DNA from: Histoplasma ohiense | Lineage: Eukaryota > Ascomycota > Eurotiomycetes > Onygenales > Ajellomycetaceae | Assembly (NCBI GenBank): GCA_017607445.1 | Contig: JAEVHH010000003.1 | Coordinates: 5,270,001 to 5,334,000 of the forward strand | DNA: 64,000 nucleotides | Direction: 5' to 3' | Translations under genes and position numbers: made by a program | The notes under the pieces: generated by a model | The model's database searches: none | What the model saw: the letters and a program-made list of their open reading frames with translations, nothing else | Told to the model about the DNA's origin: nothing | In this document: piece by piece, positions 49,401-60,654 of the stretch | Position numbering within the stretch: the first letter of the stretch is position 1 | Layout of the letters: every line of letters begins with the position of its first letter

Positions 49401-50035
49401 ATGTAAGCTCATTCTTTCTTCTACACAGATACAACTTAGAGGTTCTGAACTTCTCTGAGACTCTCTGAGAAATCACATACACCCGCAGCCCCATACAGAT
49501 GGCAGAGAATATCATGAGCAAACTGAAGAAAGTCTGCAAATGAGCAGAAGCTTCAATGATCAGCATTTAGTAAGATTACAAGAATCAAGCAAACATCAGA
49601 AGAAGTTCTGCAATTCAATATCATGTAGAAGACAAAGTCTGACTGAATCTCAAGAACATAAAAACAGATCATCTCTTGTGTATACTAGATTACCACCACA
49701 CCAAGTATACAGTGAAGAAAGTGCTAGACATACATGATTATCAACTTGACACCTCATCTGGCATTCATGATGTCTTTCATATGAACCTGCTCCGACCCGT
49801 GGCTGAGGATTCATTCCCCTCACAGAGAATCTCTGATTGACAGTCATCTGTCATTGTAGAAGAAGACAATGAACTTGAGTGGGAAATTGAAGCAATTCTT
49901 GATGATAGAATCAATCACCATCACTGCAAATATCTTGTCAAATGAATAGAATACAATTGTCTGATCTGAGAATCCACATCCACCTTGAAGGACACTGCTG
50001 CTCTCAACATCTATGAGTTCTCACTCATCTTGATA
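46500..50035 (+). pseudogene. Gypsy E pol
   Basis: Protease-like AMIDSDFLHYTLIDTQLI near 46538. RT at about 47290-47900 has FCIDYQELNKITQKNQYPLS and the catalytic box VYMDNILIF, Asn replacing the second Asp. RNase H is at about 47935-48330 with ILETDTSDYIVDGAL and NYEIYNKELLAIIQCLEK. Integrase core: AIDFAVFLLKSRG, FIVSDRDSQFVSTL and TVYHSETDEATERM. A C-terminal chromodomain reads EWEIEAILDDRINHHHCKYL at about 49878. Stops are TGA. The copy is dead. Confidence 0.9.
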
Positions 50036-50046
50036 GAGGGGGATAA

Positions 50047-50580
50047 TGTGACAGATTAGCATCTGTTAGTAATTATCTTACACAATCAACTCCTCTTCTG
50101 CACCTGCTCATTTCTGGCTGTTGTGATCTCATATAACTCTTGATGTTCTTCTGCTCTGTGCTCTGTGCTCATGTAGTTTTTAATGATTCTTCTGTGTAGC
50201 TCTTAACATTCTTCTGCTCTGTGCTTCACACTCATGTAGTCTCTAACAATTCTTCTGCATAGCTTCTAATGTTCTCCCACTCTGTGTTTCACACTTATAT
50301 AGTCTCTAACAATTCTTTCATATAGCTCTCAATGATTCCCCCACCTCACACTCTGCACTCATATAGTTTCTAACAATTCTTACACATACTTCTTAATGTT
50401 CTTCTGCTCTGTGCTCCACTGTGAAGCAGCTTCTGATATTCTTCTGCTCTGAACTTTCCTCTATAAGAACCCCCTTCATACAACCTTTTCTTCTGATTTC
50501 TTTTCTCTTTCCTTTCTTAATCAATTCGTAATCTGTAATTAGGATAGTATCAAATCGTTAATCGAAGTACGCTCATTACA
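50047..50580 (+). repeat. Gypsy E 3' LTR
   Basis: 534 bp. CTATAAG at 50461-50467 is a possible TATA element. AATCAATTCGTAA at 50519-50531 is the likely transcript start and self-primer. Confidence 0.94.
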
Positions 50581-50585
50581 CAATT

Positions 50586-51720
50586 CTCTTATCATCAAAT
50601 TCTTTTGAGTTCATTACTATGGATTTTATTACAGACTTGCCAGCCTCTACATTCCTCCATCAAATCTACAATGCAATTTTAGTGATTGTGGATATATATA
50701 CCAAGTTTATGATCTATATTCCTTGCATCAAAAACATTACAGCTGATAAACTAGTGGAAATCATTTATATCAAGTTCTATACAATTTATGGAGTACTCAA
50801 AAACCATATATTCAATTAAGATTCACTGTTTACAAGTCATTATTGGTCCACCTTTTGTTATATGCTAGACACACATCAAAAACTTTCAATAGCCTTTCAC
50901 CCTCAAATAGATGATCAAATAGAACAACAAAATTAAATCTTGAAACATTATCTTCAATGCTTTATCAACTATCATCAAGATGACTGAGCACACTGACTAC
51001 TGCTGATGCAGTTTGTTTACAATATCTCTCAACATGCCTCTACTGAAATGGCATCTGTGGAAGTCTTAATGGGATATCAATCTGATTTAAAAATTAATGT
51101 CAGCAAATCATCACAACCAGTCGCCATACATGCTGCTAGCTGCATGAAACATATTGAGGAAACACATCATAAGCTCATTGAGAATCTACAAAAGATGTGA
51201 CAAGCACAGAAAATCTATTACAATGCAAAACATAAGCTTCAACAATTTAAAATAGATGACTATGTCATGCTCAATGCAAAAAATCTCTGATTGCTGCACC
51301 TGGTTTGCAAACTCAATCATAAATATGTTGAACTCTTCAAGATTCTGAATATCATCAGAAAACAAGTGTACAAACTAGAACTGTCATTTTCATATAGAAG
51401 CATTCATTCTGTATTTCATGTATCTTTACTGAAGCTATACAACTGCAGAAATGGAGCTCTATCAGAATCAGAACCAGAACTTGTTGACAGCAAAGAAGAA
51501 TATCAAGTTGAAGAAATTCTTGAAAAACAATAACAAAAAAACAAACCTTCAGAATATCTTGTGAGATGGACAGATTGAGGTTTTAGTGATGATACATAAG
51601 AATCAGAAGAAAATATATTGAACACTCAGACATTCAAAATCTTTCTTGAACAAGAAAATGAACAACAAATACAAAATCAACATACTTTCAAACATCAAAA
51701 ATGTGAACATCAAGTTGAAA
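50586..51720 (+). pseudogene. Gypsy D pol, integrase core and chromodomain part
   Basis: Continues the frame from 44495. TMDFITDLPAS at about 50615 contains the first catalytic Asp of integrase; YTKFMIYIPCIKNITADKL follows. STEMASVEVLMGYQS lies near 51030 and HSVFHVSLLKLY near 51405. A chromodomain-like stretch (YQVEEILEKQ...SEYLVRWTD) lies at about 51500-51580. Confidence 0.85.
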
Positions 51721-52110
51721 GACATCAGAAGCACAAATTCTAAATCAAAAAACACTAGAAGCACAAATCTCACTCAAACTCCAATCAAACACATTTTTTT
51801 TTAAGGATTTTATCAGGAAAAAGAGGAAAAAGAAAAAAAAAAAAAAAAAAATTCAATTTGGGTATAATAAATACAAAAAATAAAATATACAAGCAAGGAA
51901 AAAAAAAACAAAGAAAACAGATTCTAAGAAAAGTCTAAAAATTCTCAGTTCATTCATTCTCATCTCATCTCTCATCTCTCACTTTCTCTTCTCTCTATCA
52001 TCATCTCTCTCATTCTCTCTCTCTGCCACCCTCACTCAATACTTCTTCTGGTATTTGTAAATTATTGGCACTCATTTTGAATGCAGAGGTATAGACAAAT
52101 ATCTATCTCA
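51721..52110. other. Spacer between Gypsy D pol and its antisense gene
   Basis: Low-complexity A-rich DNA with an A run at about 51835-51850 and a TCTC-rich stretch at 51960-52030. No gene recognised. Confidence 0.5.
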
Positions 52111-52939
52111 CAAGACATTTGTCTTCTCACATCTTCTCTCTCTCATCAATCTATTCATTCTCTGACACATCTGATGAAGAAAAGCATTTTTCTCCATCTT
52201 CTTCTTCCACTTCTCCATCATTCAGAGCACCCTCTCCCTCTGCTTCATTGACATCAGTGACAAATTGGCAAAGAAAGCAGGCACCACAGACACTGCTGCA
52301 GTCATCAGCATCTTCACAATTTTCTTTATTGACTCTTCAATCAACTTCTTCTTCATCAATCTCTTCTCAATTGATTTCTTCATCACAGAGCCTCTGAAGC
52401 TCATCACTTTCAAAACTCTCATATTCTTCTTCACACTCTTCTCTTCCTCTAACATCTCTGCTCTGAAAGAATCAGACATAATCACAGTCTTCAAAACCTA
52501 CACCTCTGCAGACTCAGCTGCTGTCTGATGCTGAGATCATAGAGCATTCACCTCTGCTCTGCTCTGAGCAGACAGCATTGTCAGACAAGATGTGTTCAAT
52601 CATTTAACTAAACAACAAAGATGACTTTTGTAGCTGGCCATGTTCTCTCCAGCCACCACCCCCACAAAGATAAACACTTGCCCATGCATGATGTGCCTCA
52701 GAAGAGGTGTATCACACATCTAGCATCATTATCAGTATATCACTATTCAAAAGCAAATTTGAAGAAAAAGAAAAAGAAAATAAGAATTAAAGAGAATTAC
52801 TCACAGATTTGCAGAATTTCTCTGCAGAGACACAAGCCTCACAACACTTTCAGACATTTGATCTCAGCACACATCAAAAATCAACATCTTTAAGTCTAGA
52901 GACACAATGTTCACATGGAATCTGACTGTTGTGCATCAT
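52110..52939 (-). pseudogene. Antisense accessory gene of Gypsy D with six-cysteine module
   Basis: Minus-strand gene between the chromodomain region and the 3' LTR. Exon 1 (52939-52805) starts MMHNSQIPCEHCVSRLKDVD and holds C-x2-C-x10-C-x9-C-x2-C-x6-C, ending CCEACVSAEKFCKS, with TGA in place of two residues. An 85-bp intron (GTGAGT to GCTAG) follows in phase 0 and exon 2 starts with an ATG at 52719 (MCDTPLLRHIMHGQVF). It continues in one frame into a lysine/glutamate-rich helical region (SVMKKSIEKRLMKKKLIEES). Cysteine spacing, intron position and exon 2 start are the same plan as in the B family, so the genes are probably homologous. The function is unknown. An opposite-strand Ser-rich frame at 52119-52397 is likely its shadow. 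Confidence 0.55.
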
Positions 52940-52944
52940 GTGAT

Positions 52945-53485
52945 TAGGGCTAAATCTAGAGCAATATAACAAGCAAACAGCAAATGGCACTATACAGAAA
53001 CAAGCTAGTGATGCATGTGACCACACTAATAACACCACTGACAAGAAACACCAACAATAATATGTGATAAGCATCCAAGAAACAACTTACTTAAAATCAG
53101 AATAACTGAAAAAGCCCATTTTGATAAAAGAGAGAGAGAGAGAGGACAACAATATAAAAAATTTAAAAATTTAAAAATTTTTTGAAGATGAAAAATTGTG
53201 GCAGGAAGGCAAGGAGCTTTGATAATGGTCAAGTTAAAAAAAAAGAGAAATCTTCAAGAAGAAAGAAATTCTTTTTACTTCTCTGCATGCAACCTCTGAC
53301 AATCAAAGAATCCATCAATTCCATCTCATTAGAAAATCAATAACAACATGTATACAAGCTATCTAGAGGACGCGATCGATATACTGCTATCAACAAGTGG
53401 AACTTACAATATGGGAATGCAATTATCTATTAGCAAGCAATCTATACAATCACTGAGAGCAGCTCTTATAAAAAAGGAGGGCAAT
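52945..53485. other. 3' non-coding part of Gypsy D
   Basis: AT-rich sequence between the antisense gene start and the 3' LTR, likely including that gene's promoter. It contains an AG-repeat at 53133-53143 and AAAATTTAAAAATT stretches at about 53157-53180, and ends in the purine tract before 53486. Confidence 0.5.
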
Positions 53486-53763
53486 TGTAATGCACTTGTT
53501 TATTATTTCCTTATTATCTTCACTTATTCTTACCTCTTTCCATTATACTCTCGCTACTGCTATTTCTATATGTATATATATATTGATGTATGTATTTCGC
53601 ACATCTTCTTTCTCTTTCTTTTCTTCCTTAGCAATTAGCTACACTACACTATATTACACTACTATACTATATTACTCTACAATATATTACTATTATCTCC
53701 GCTACACTATAAACTATAAACTATCTTCTACTGTTACTCTTCACACTGTCACTACATCTCACA
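53486..53763 (+). repeat. Gypsy D 3' LTR
   Basis: 278 bp, near-identical to 40187-40464 apart from transitions; AGCAATTAG at 53630-53638 is intact. Followed by GACAT. Confidence 0.94.
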
Positions 53764-53957
53764 GACATCACTACTTATATGATAGCAGACACTCAATAAC
53801 TGTTTTATCTGATCATATCAATCTTCAGCACTTCATGATGACAAAGCAGCTAAATGAGTGTCAGATTCACTGAATGAAAATACTCTCAGCATTCAATTTT
53901 GAAATAGAGCACTGTTCTGAAAAAAATAATCCTGCAGATGCATCAAGTCATCACTCA
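53764..53957 (+). pseudogene. Gypsy B1 RNase H fragment
   Basis: Resumes B1 after the Gypsy D insertion and matches B2 at about 33940-34135 (SRHSITVLSDH, MTTKQLNGCQ-like). It ends at the (AA)GTCATCACTCA duplicated by the LINE. Confidence 0.9.
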
Positions 53958-54108
53958 CACTCATTCTTACAACTACCCACAAATGTAGAGATACATTTGA
54001 ATTTTTCCATTTTCTAACTGTTTTTCATATAATTTTAATCCTTCAACCCATTCAACATCATTGCACACCCTCTGCAATTACTCCACATGTGTGTACTGCA
54101 CAGATTGA

Positions 54109-55530
54109 GTGGTCATGAAGCCCTCAACATCCTCTCATTCATTCAAGGACATTGACACAGCCTACATCAGACCACTGAAGCTGAAGTCACCAGTCAATTT
54201 TGTTACTGAAAAGACTGGCAAGAGACAGAGAAAGACTGTTATAATGTCTTCTTCAGTTCTCAAAGAAGTCAGTGACAGTATTCCCACAGCCATCTTTCAG
54301 CTACAGAAGCAGTTTGAGAAGACTTAATAGCAATAGAATTTGCAGCAGAAGACTCTCATCAGATTGATAAAAACTCTGAACAGCTGAGTTGAGAAGAAGA
54401 AACAGTCAGTCAGTCAGAACTTTGTTCAAGTCTTCTGTGAAAGATTCATCACATATATAACAGCAGATCTGAATGCAGCATCAACTCTGAGAAAGAGTGC
54501 TGCTCTGAATACTCATTCACAGTCAAATTCAGCAAAGACAACTGCAAAAGAGCTGACTATCTGAGTGAGTATTGCACAGAAGAGAAAAAATTCTGCTCTC
54601 TCTGAAGCTATCTCTGTCAAAACTGTAGCTTTCTCAGCTGACAGAGTTAGTGGAGCTGATCTGCAGCTCAAAAACATCAGTCAGTCAAAAAGCTCCACAG
54701 AGAACACAAAACAGCAGAAGAACTCACAAATTCTCATCATTCTTCAGTCAGAGAAACAGATCACTCAGCTGCAGTCATATACTGTGCAGCAGATGATCAT
54801 TAAAAACATTTAGAGAATGAAGAATATGGCTAATATGTCAAAAATGAAGCTCATCAGAACAGATTGAGTGATCATATCAAGCAACAGAAGCATACACAAT
54901 GTTCTGATCACTGAGAAGACAGTGACTACTTTCTGTGAAATTCTTGACATCACAGAGATTCAGCTATCAGAGCAGTGATACAATTATACTGTTTCAGAGA
55001 TCTCAGAATTTGTTCAGAACTGGGAAGAGACTAGAATTCTCACAGATAAGATGATTGAGAGAGAGATTCTGACTCAGATAAAGATAAAATCAGTGAGCTG
55101 TTGATTCTTATGATATGAAATGAATTTCAAGACAGAGAAGATTATATGAATTGTCTTCTTCCTTATTTCAGTGAAAGACTTCTCACTCTTCAATGTCAGT
55201 GAGAGGGTCAGACTCATTGAGAAAAGGCCACTGACAGTGAGACATGACTCAGAATATCAAAGATACTGTCACTCATCAAAGTGTGCACAACTGATGAGAT
55301 ACTCCAACTGCAGTGAGCCCACAAGCCAGCACAAGAAATCAACAGATATGAAGTGCAAGAAAGCATTATGATATATCAACTGCTGTCAACTCTACTCAGC
55401 TGAGCATCAGCACTGTTCTGTCACACTCAGATATGTGAATGACATTCTCAGATGTCTAACTCAAAAGAAGCTAGCAGCTGTCTGCTGTCTTGACAACAGA
55501 TGTTACAGAGACACTCAGAAGTGACAATCA
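54109..55530 (+). pseudogene. LINE ORF1, Gag-like
   Basis: Reads KPSTSSHSFKDIDTAYIRPL near the start, then several open segments up to about 55530 broken by TGA and TAA. Near the end are cysteine pairs (RYCHSSKCAQLMRYSNCSEP and RYVNDILRC...CCLDNRC), consistent with the zinc-knuckle end of LINE ORF1 proteins. The exact start is not fixed. Confidence 0.6.
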
Positions 55531-55539
55531 CTGTCAATA

Positions 55540-58500
55540 CAGTCAGCATCAATGATCACAATGATGATATCTACATCATTCACTCAATCAACTCAGTCAA
55601 CACAGCTCACTGAGCTAGCACTCTGCAAGTGAATGACTACTCAGAGTTTCATCAGTGAAAAGAACATCATCTGACAGATGATCTGCATCAGACAACACTC
55701 AGTCTGCACAGCAGAGTGGCAGTATAGTCAAGCAGTCAAAAAATAGTCTAGTCTCAGCATGCAGACAACAGATCTGAAACTCTTCAATCTTATTTCACAG
55801 ATAAACTTTGACAGCAGCTCATCAAGTGACTTCTCATACTAGAACATCAACATCAACAACATAACTGATGCTGCAGAAATAATCAGCAGAAAAATCATTC
55901 TCTGCAGATCTTTTGAATAAATACAGTCAGAGCAGCTTTCTGTCACACAGCAGCTCTACAGCTTGCTTTCAAGCAGAGCTGTGAAGTGATCTGTATACAG
56001 AAGTCTTACACACACTCTGACATCAAAACTTTTAATCACTCAGCATATGAGTGCTTTGCATTTATAGATCATTGAGATGACACTAATCTGAAGCAGCAAG
56101 AGAAGAAGAGACTCTGAGTCATGACATATATACACAAGAGTTCAAAGATAAGAACACAGCAACATCAATCTGTGCAAAACAGAGATCTGCTGTGAATCAG
56201 TGTCAATGACTACCACATTCTCAATGTGTACAGACAGTCTGAGACAGACACAGTTATGAACTATCTGATCAATTTGAGCCCACCAGCTCACTGTCTAGTA
56301 GATGAGGATTTCAATGTATGACATGATATCTTTGAATCAGAGACAGTGAATCTGCACCAAGAAGAGGAGCTTGTTCAGTGAGTCAGTGAACACAAAATGA
56401 ACTTTGTGAAAGAGATAGATATTTCAACTCATACAGCAGATTATATGATTGATCTCATCTTCTTCAATGTGATCTTTGCTTCCACTTCAGTGTGTCAAGA
56501 TTTACACTGCAGCTCAGATCATCAGTCTATGATTACTATACTACTGACAATATCTCAGACACAGCAGAGCAGAGCTCAGATCAAGATCACAGACTTTCAG
56601 CTGAAGCTCTTTGCAGATCTTATCAGAGATTTCATAATGAATATATCTTACTCAGATAGAGTTGAGAATGCAGCACAGCTTGATGATCTGATTCAACACT
56701 TCATCCAGAATCTTCTGACTGCAGCTCAGACAGTCAGTAAGTCAGTGCAATAAAAACAGACTACAGTCTTCTGATGAACAGCAGACTGCTGAAGAGCATA
56801 TTGAGAGCTCACCACTTATTAGACAGAGACTGCAAAGCACTGATTCAAGAACACAGTGCACAAGATCAAGTGTGTATACTGAAGACAGATGATCAATGAA
56901 ATCAGAGATGACAGAGATCTGTACTGAATGATAGCATAATATGAGCTGAAACTCAACCTCAGAGCACCCTCTCTGATGATTGAAAATCAGATCATAGAAG
57001 AGACAGTCATCAAAGCTGAGACACTTTGATAAATTATTCTGAAGTGATACAACTCAGTCAATGATCTGAAATACAACTTATTGAATGATGAGTACTGAAG
57101 CAGTATGAGAAATCTGCTCTGAAATCTCTGAGTTGAGATGAAGAAGATAAAGTGCAACATCATTGAAGTACAGAGTATCTCTTCAGACACAGATGAAATC
57201 ACAGTGTGGCTGCTCAAGATATACTGACAGTATATGTCTCTCTTTGTACAGCAGCTATACAACTGCTGCCTTCAGCTCTGCCACTTCCCACAAATCTGAA
57301 AGCTGACAGAGATGACAATGATATTCAAGATAGATAAGAGAAACAGAAATTCAGTTCACTTCTGAAGATTCATTGTTCTTCTCTCAGTAATCTTCAAGAA
57401 GCTGAAACACATTGTTGCAAGACAACTGACATACACAGCACTCATTCATAATGTAGTCAGCTTGCAGTATGAAGAGATGCTGCTCAGATGATTGACAATG
57501 AATCTGATAGCTGCTTTCACTCATGAGATGAAGGCAGTCTTTGCACAAAACAAGAAGATATTCATGATCATAATGGATGTGCAGAGTGCTTTTGATGCTG
57601 TGCTGTGCAGACAGCTGCTTCAGTGAATGACACAACAGAGATGACTGCATGAGCTGCTACAACTCATTGACAGCTTTCTCATCAAACACAGAACTCAGAT
57701 CTGACTGAAGAGGATCATCACAGCAGCATATCAGATGCAATATGATATGTCACAGAGATCTTCTCTGTCATCAATACTGTTTCTTCTGTATCTGACAGAG
57801 CTGCTGTGGCAGAATCTGAAATTGCACTTTGGCTATGCAGATGATCTGAATATTTGACAGGCTATACACTCACTTAACAGCAATGCTACTCTTCTCAGCC
57901 ATGATATACAGAGTATTCTGAGATGAGAGGAGACAAATAAGATGATCTTTGCATCAGAGAAACTTGAGATGATTCATCTCACAAGAAAGCAATATAATGA
58001 AGCATCATCAGTGATTGTGTCAGAGAATCTGATCATACATTCTGTCACTGTCTCAGCTGAACAGAAGTCAGTATTCTGCTGACTGAGTGTATACTTTGAC
58101 AGAAGACTCATCTGAAGATTATACATCTCTGCTCAGACAAAAAAGACAAGAGCTGTGGCTCAGCACATTTGAAGTCTAGAGAAGATCAGAGATAAACTTT
58201 CAGCAGATGCTCTGTGAAAAACAGTCATTATCTACATGATTCTCTTACTGCTCTATAGCACAGAGGCCTGGTACAGCAGCTGCACACAGTCAGTAAAGCA
58301 CACAGACAGAAATAGAGAGATCAGCTCTCATCTGAGATAACATATGAGAACAGTTGAGAAGATGCTTATCATGACAGTCAGAAAAGTTCTTTCAGTTTTT
58401 CATACAATACTCATTGCAACTCTATACTGAGATGCTGAGCTTTCATCAGCAATGATAGCTCTGAAGAAGATCAAAATGCATTTTGTGACAAGGCTTCAGA

Positions 58501-59240
58501 TGATGAATGAGAGGCACTCACTGACTTCACAGATAGCTTTCTCAATGATCACATATAAAAGAAAGACTGAAACTCAGCAGCATTCAAAGATCAAAATTCA
58601 GAGATTGAAGACACTGCTGTCTGCAGTCAATAGATCCACACTTGTCATCTCACACTACTCAGAGAGATGCAGAACAGACTTCACAGAGAGTGTAGACAAA
58701 AAAAATACTGTTCAGATATTCAAGAAATAATGAGAAAGTCAATCTTCAACAAATCTATATGTTTTCTCAGATGAATCAGAATAGATTCTTAACAACAGCA
58801 GATGAATTGACTATAACTTCATAGTCTATTAAAGAAACAAACAGCTGATCAGCTTCTCAGCTGCACTGAGCTCTATATCACATATCTTCAACACTGAGAC
58901 AGTTGATGTCTGCTGTGCATTAGAGTGTGTGGTGAAGCTTCTACTCTGTGTCACAGATGACAGCATCAATTTTCAGATCTGACTCTGTCTTGACAACATC
59001 TCAGTCATCTGAAGCATATAAGACAGTGCAGCAGTCTTTTTGAACTGAGTCTACAGTCACTGTCATGAGCTTCTCAGACAACATAATATGAGTCTGAAAT
59101 GAGTCTCTGAGCATATGAAAATAGAGAATAATGAGAAAGCAGACTGTCTGACTAAGTGGACAGTCTCATCTACTGCAGTCTCAGTCTATGAACTTGAGAT
59201 CATACTCACAGTCAGTGGAGTCTGCACAGTGATCAAGTAG
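55540..59240 (+). pseudogene. LINE ORF2: endonuclease, reverse transcriptase, RNase H
   Basis: The endonuclease part ends around 56600 with VCQDLHCSSDHQSMITILL, where SDH is the conserved catalytic end motif. RT includes AQNKKIFMIIMDVQSAFDAV near 57545, a region A-like box, and HFGYADDLN near 57827, the catalytic YADD. RNase H near 58870-59170 ends VSEHMKIENNEKADCLTKW, the usual H...NE.AD motif. TGA codons are frequent; the element is dead. Confidence 0.85.
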
Positions 59241-59734
59241 CTCAGTCAAAAGACAGAGTGAGAGTGATGAAGCAGAGTCTGTGAAAAGCTCTTCAACTGA
59301 TATCAGAGCTGAAGATTCAGCAGACTGACTGTGAAATATCAAATAAAGATCTCTTCAAAGCTCATCATATCACAGCATATTCTTCACTACTGACTTATAC
59401 TCTGCTTCTCTCATGAGGACTTTTTCTGATATCACAGACACTTTCAGCATGCAGATGTGAGGCTCATCTGTGTCTGTGGATACAATAAGAACTCAGAACA
59501 TTTAATGCTCTGTTGACACTCACAGAGACACTTTTCTCACTGACTCAAGAAGTCAGCAGCACAGCCACACAACTGAATGACAGCTGTTGTCTATCTAGAG
59601 TCTCTGATCTCTACAGACTTTGTAGAACTGCTTGACTGCATGCAGTTCTACACACAGTACTGCATAAGATAACACAGCTGTTTGAACACACATCATCTGA
59701 CAGACCCCCACAGCAGTTCCAAGTCTATACAGAC

Positions 59735-59998
59735 AGTACAGATAGCACAACATTCAGTACAACTGATTCAATCAGTACAATAGATTCAATCAATGCAATC
59801 AGTACAAACAGTACAATTGATTCAATTGATACAATCAGCTCAATTGATTCAATTGATACAAACAGTACAATCAGTTCAATTGATTCAATTGATACAATTG
59901 ATTCAACTGATTCAATTGGTACAAACAGTACAATTGATACAATTGATACAATCAGTTCAATCAGTTCAATTGATTCAACTGATGCAAATGATTAAATC
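59735..59998 (+). repeat. CAATTGATT/CAATCAGTA tandem repeat in the LINE 3' part
   Basis: About 29 copies of a 9-bp unit varying between CAATTGATT, CAATTGATA and CAATCAGTA/TTCAATCAG. Because the unit is 9 bp, one frame stays open and encodes a V/I-Q-L-I-Q repeat. It lies after ORF2, so translation is doubtful. Confidence 0.88.
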
Positions 59999-60654
59999 AG
60001 CATGATGAGCTCATCTATTTCAACTAGCTGTGATGTAATCAGTACAGTCTGTATACTGACTCAGCTCTCAGCTGTAGATATGTATTCTTCTTCTCTCTTC
60101 TCACTGCTCTCTCTGTCTCTCTTCACTTCTTTTCTCTCATGATCTTCTTCAGTGCTCTCTTCTCTCTCTCTCTCTGAGTTTGCATCAGATCATGTGACTG
60201 CAAGATGTCATAGAAGACACAGTCTTTTCTTCACTCTTCTCTTTATTTTTCTTTTCAGAACACTCACTTTTTCTCTTTTCTTTTGTCTATCTTATCTGTC
60301 TTTTCTCTGCTGTTAGAAGCACAGACAGTTCTCAGATCAACTGAGGGAGTTATTTCTCTTCATTCACTGTAAAGCCTTTCAGACACAGCAGCAGCAGTTT
60401 CTCTTGGGAATCACACTATAGCTCCATCATGAATGGCCATACATTGAATCAGAAGTGAATGTGCAGCTCAGTAAAACCCTTTTCAATGAGCTAAGTCTTC
60501 TCAAGAGTTGTCATCTGAATTCTGTTTTCTTTCTCTCTGTGTACATAGAAATCTCTTCAGTGTAGCATGTCTTCATGCCCTTTGAGAGGCTTCTGAAACA
60601 CAGGCGCTGCCCGTGTTTTCTCCGGGACGTTAAATCAATACAAACAAACAAACA
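59999..60654 (+). other. LINE 3' untranslated region
   Basis: TTCTCTCT-rich stretch, then the conserved 3' end shared with the repeat at 28869-29465, then CAAACAAACAAACAAA. The last 60 bp keep several CpG sites (GGCGCTGCCCG, CCGGGACG). Confidence 0.75.

Larger units (their letters stand above)
44496..50580 (+). mobile_element. Gypsy E, full-length chromodomain LTR retrotransposon
   Basis: 6085 bp with two 534-bp LTRs (44496-45029 and 50047-50580), TGTGAC to CATTACA. Duplication CAATT at 44491-44495 and 50581-50585. Inserted in the integrase of Gypsy D. A purine tract AGAGGGGGATAA abuts the 3' LTR. There is no room for an antisense gene: the chromodomain ends within about 100 bp of the 3' LTR. 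Confidence 0.95.
40187..53763 (+). mobile_element. Gypsy D, chromodomain LTR retrotransposon split by Gypsy E
   Basis: 278-bp LTRs at 40187-40464 and 53486-53763 (TGTAATGC to CTCACA). Duplication GACAT at 40182-40186 and 53764-53768. Without Gypsy E it is about 7.5 kb. It sits in the RNase H part of B1. Purine tract AAAAAGGAGGG precedes the 3' LTR. An antisense gene lies between the chromodomain and the 3' LTR, as in the B family, though the two families differ in LTR and coding sequence. Confidence 0.93.
53958..60654 (+). mobile_element. Full-length-like LINE with RNase H (Tad1/I-type)
   Basis: Non-LTR retrotransposon of about 6.7 kb in B1. The duplicated target AAGTCATCACTCA occurs at 53945-53957 and 60655-60667, with the A's ambiguous against the tail. 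It ends in a CAAA-type tail. Two coding regions: a Gag-like ORF1 and an ORF2 with endonuclease, RT and RNase H. The two-ORF plan with RNase H and simple-repeat tail fits the Tad1 or I groups; which one is not decided. Confidence 0.88.

Noticed and set aside
52119..52397. Ser-rich plus-strand frame in Gypsy D
   Set aside because: It lies opposite the lysine/glutamate-rich exon 2 of the antisense gene, whose frame continues in phase from the six-cysteine exon; the Ser/Phe-rich reading is the expected shadow.
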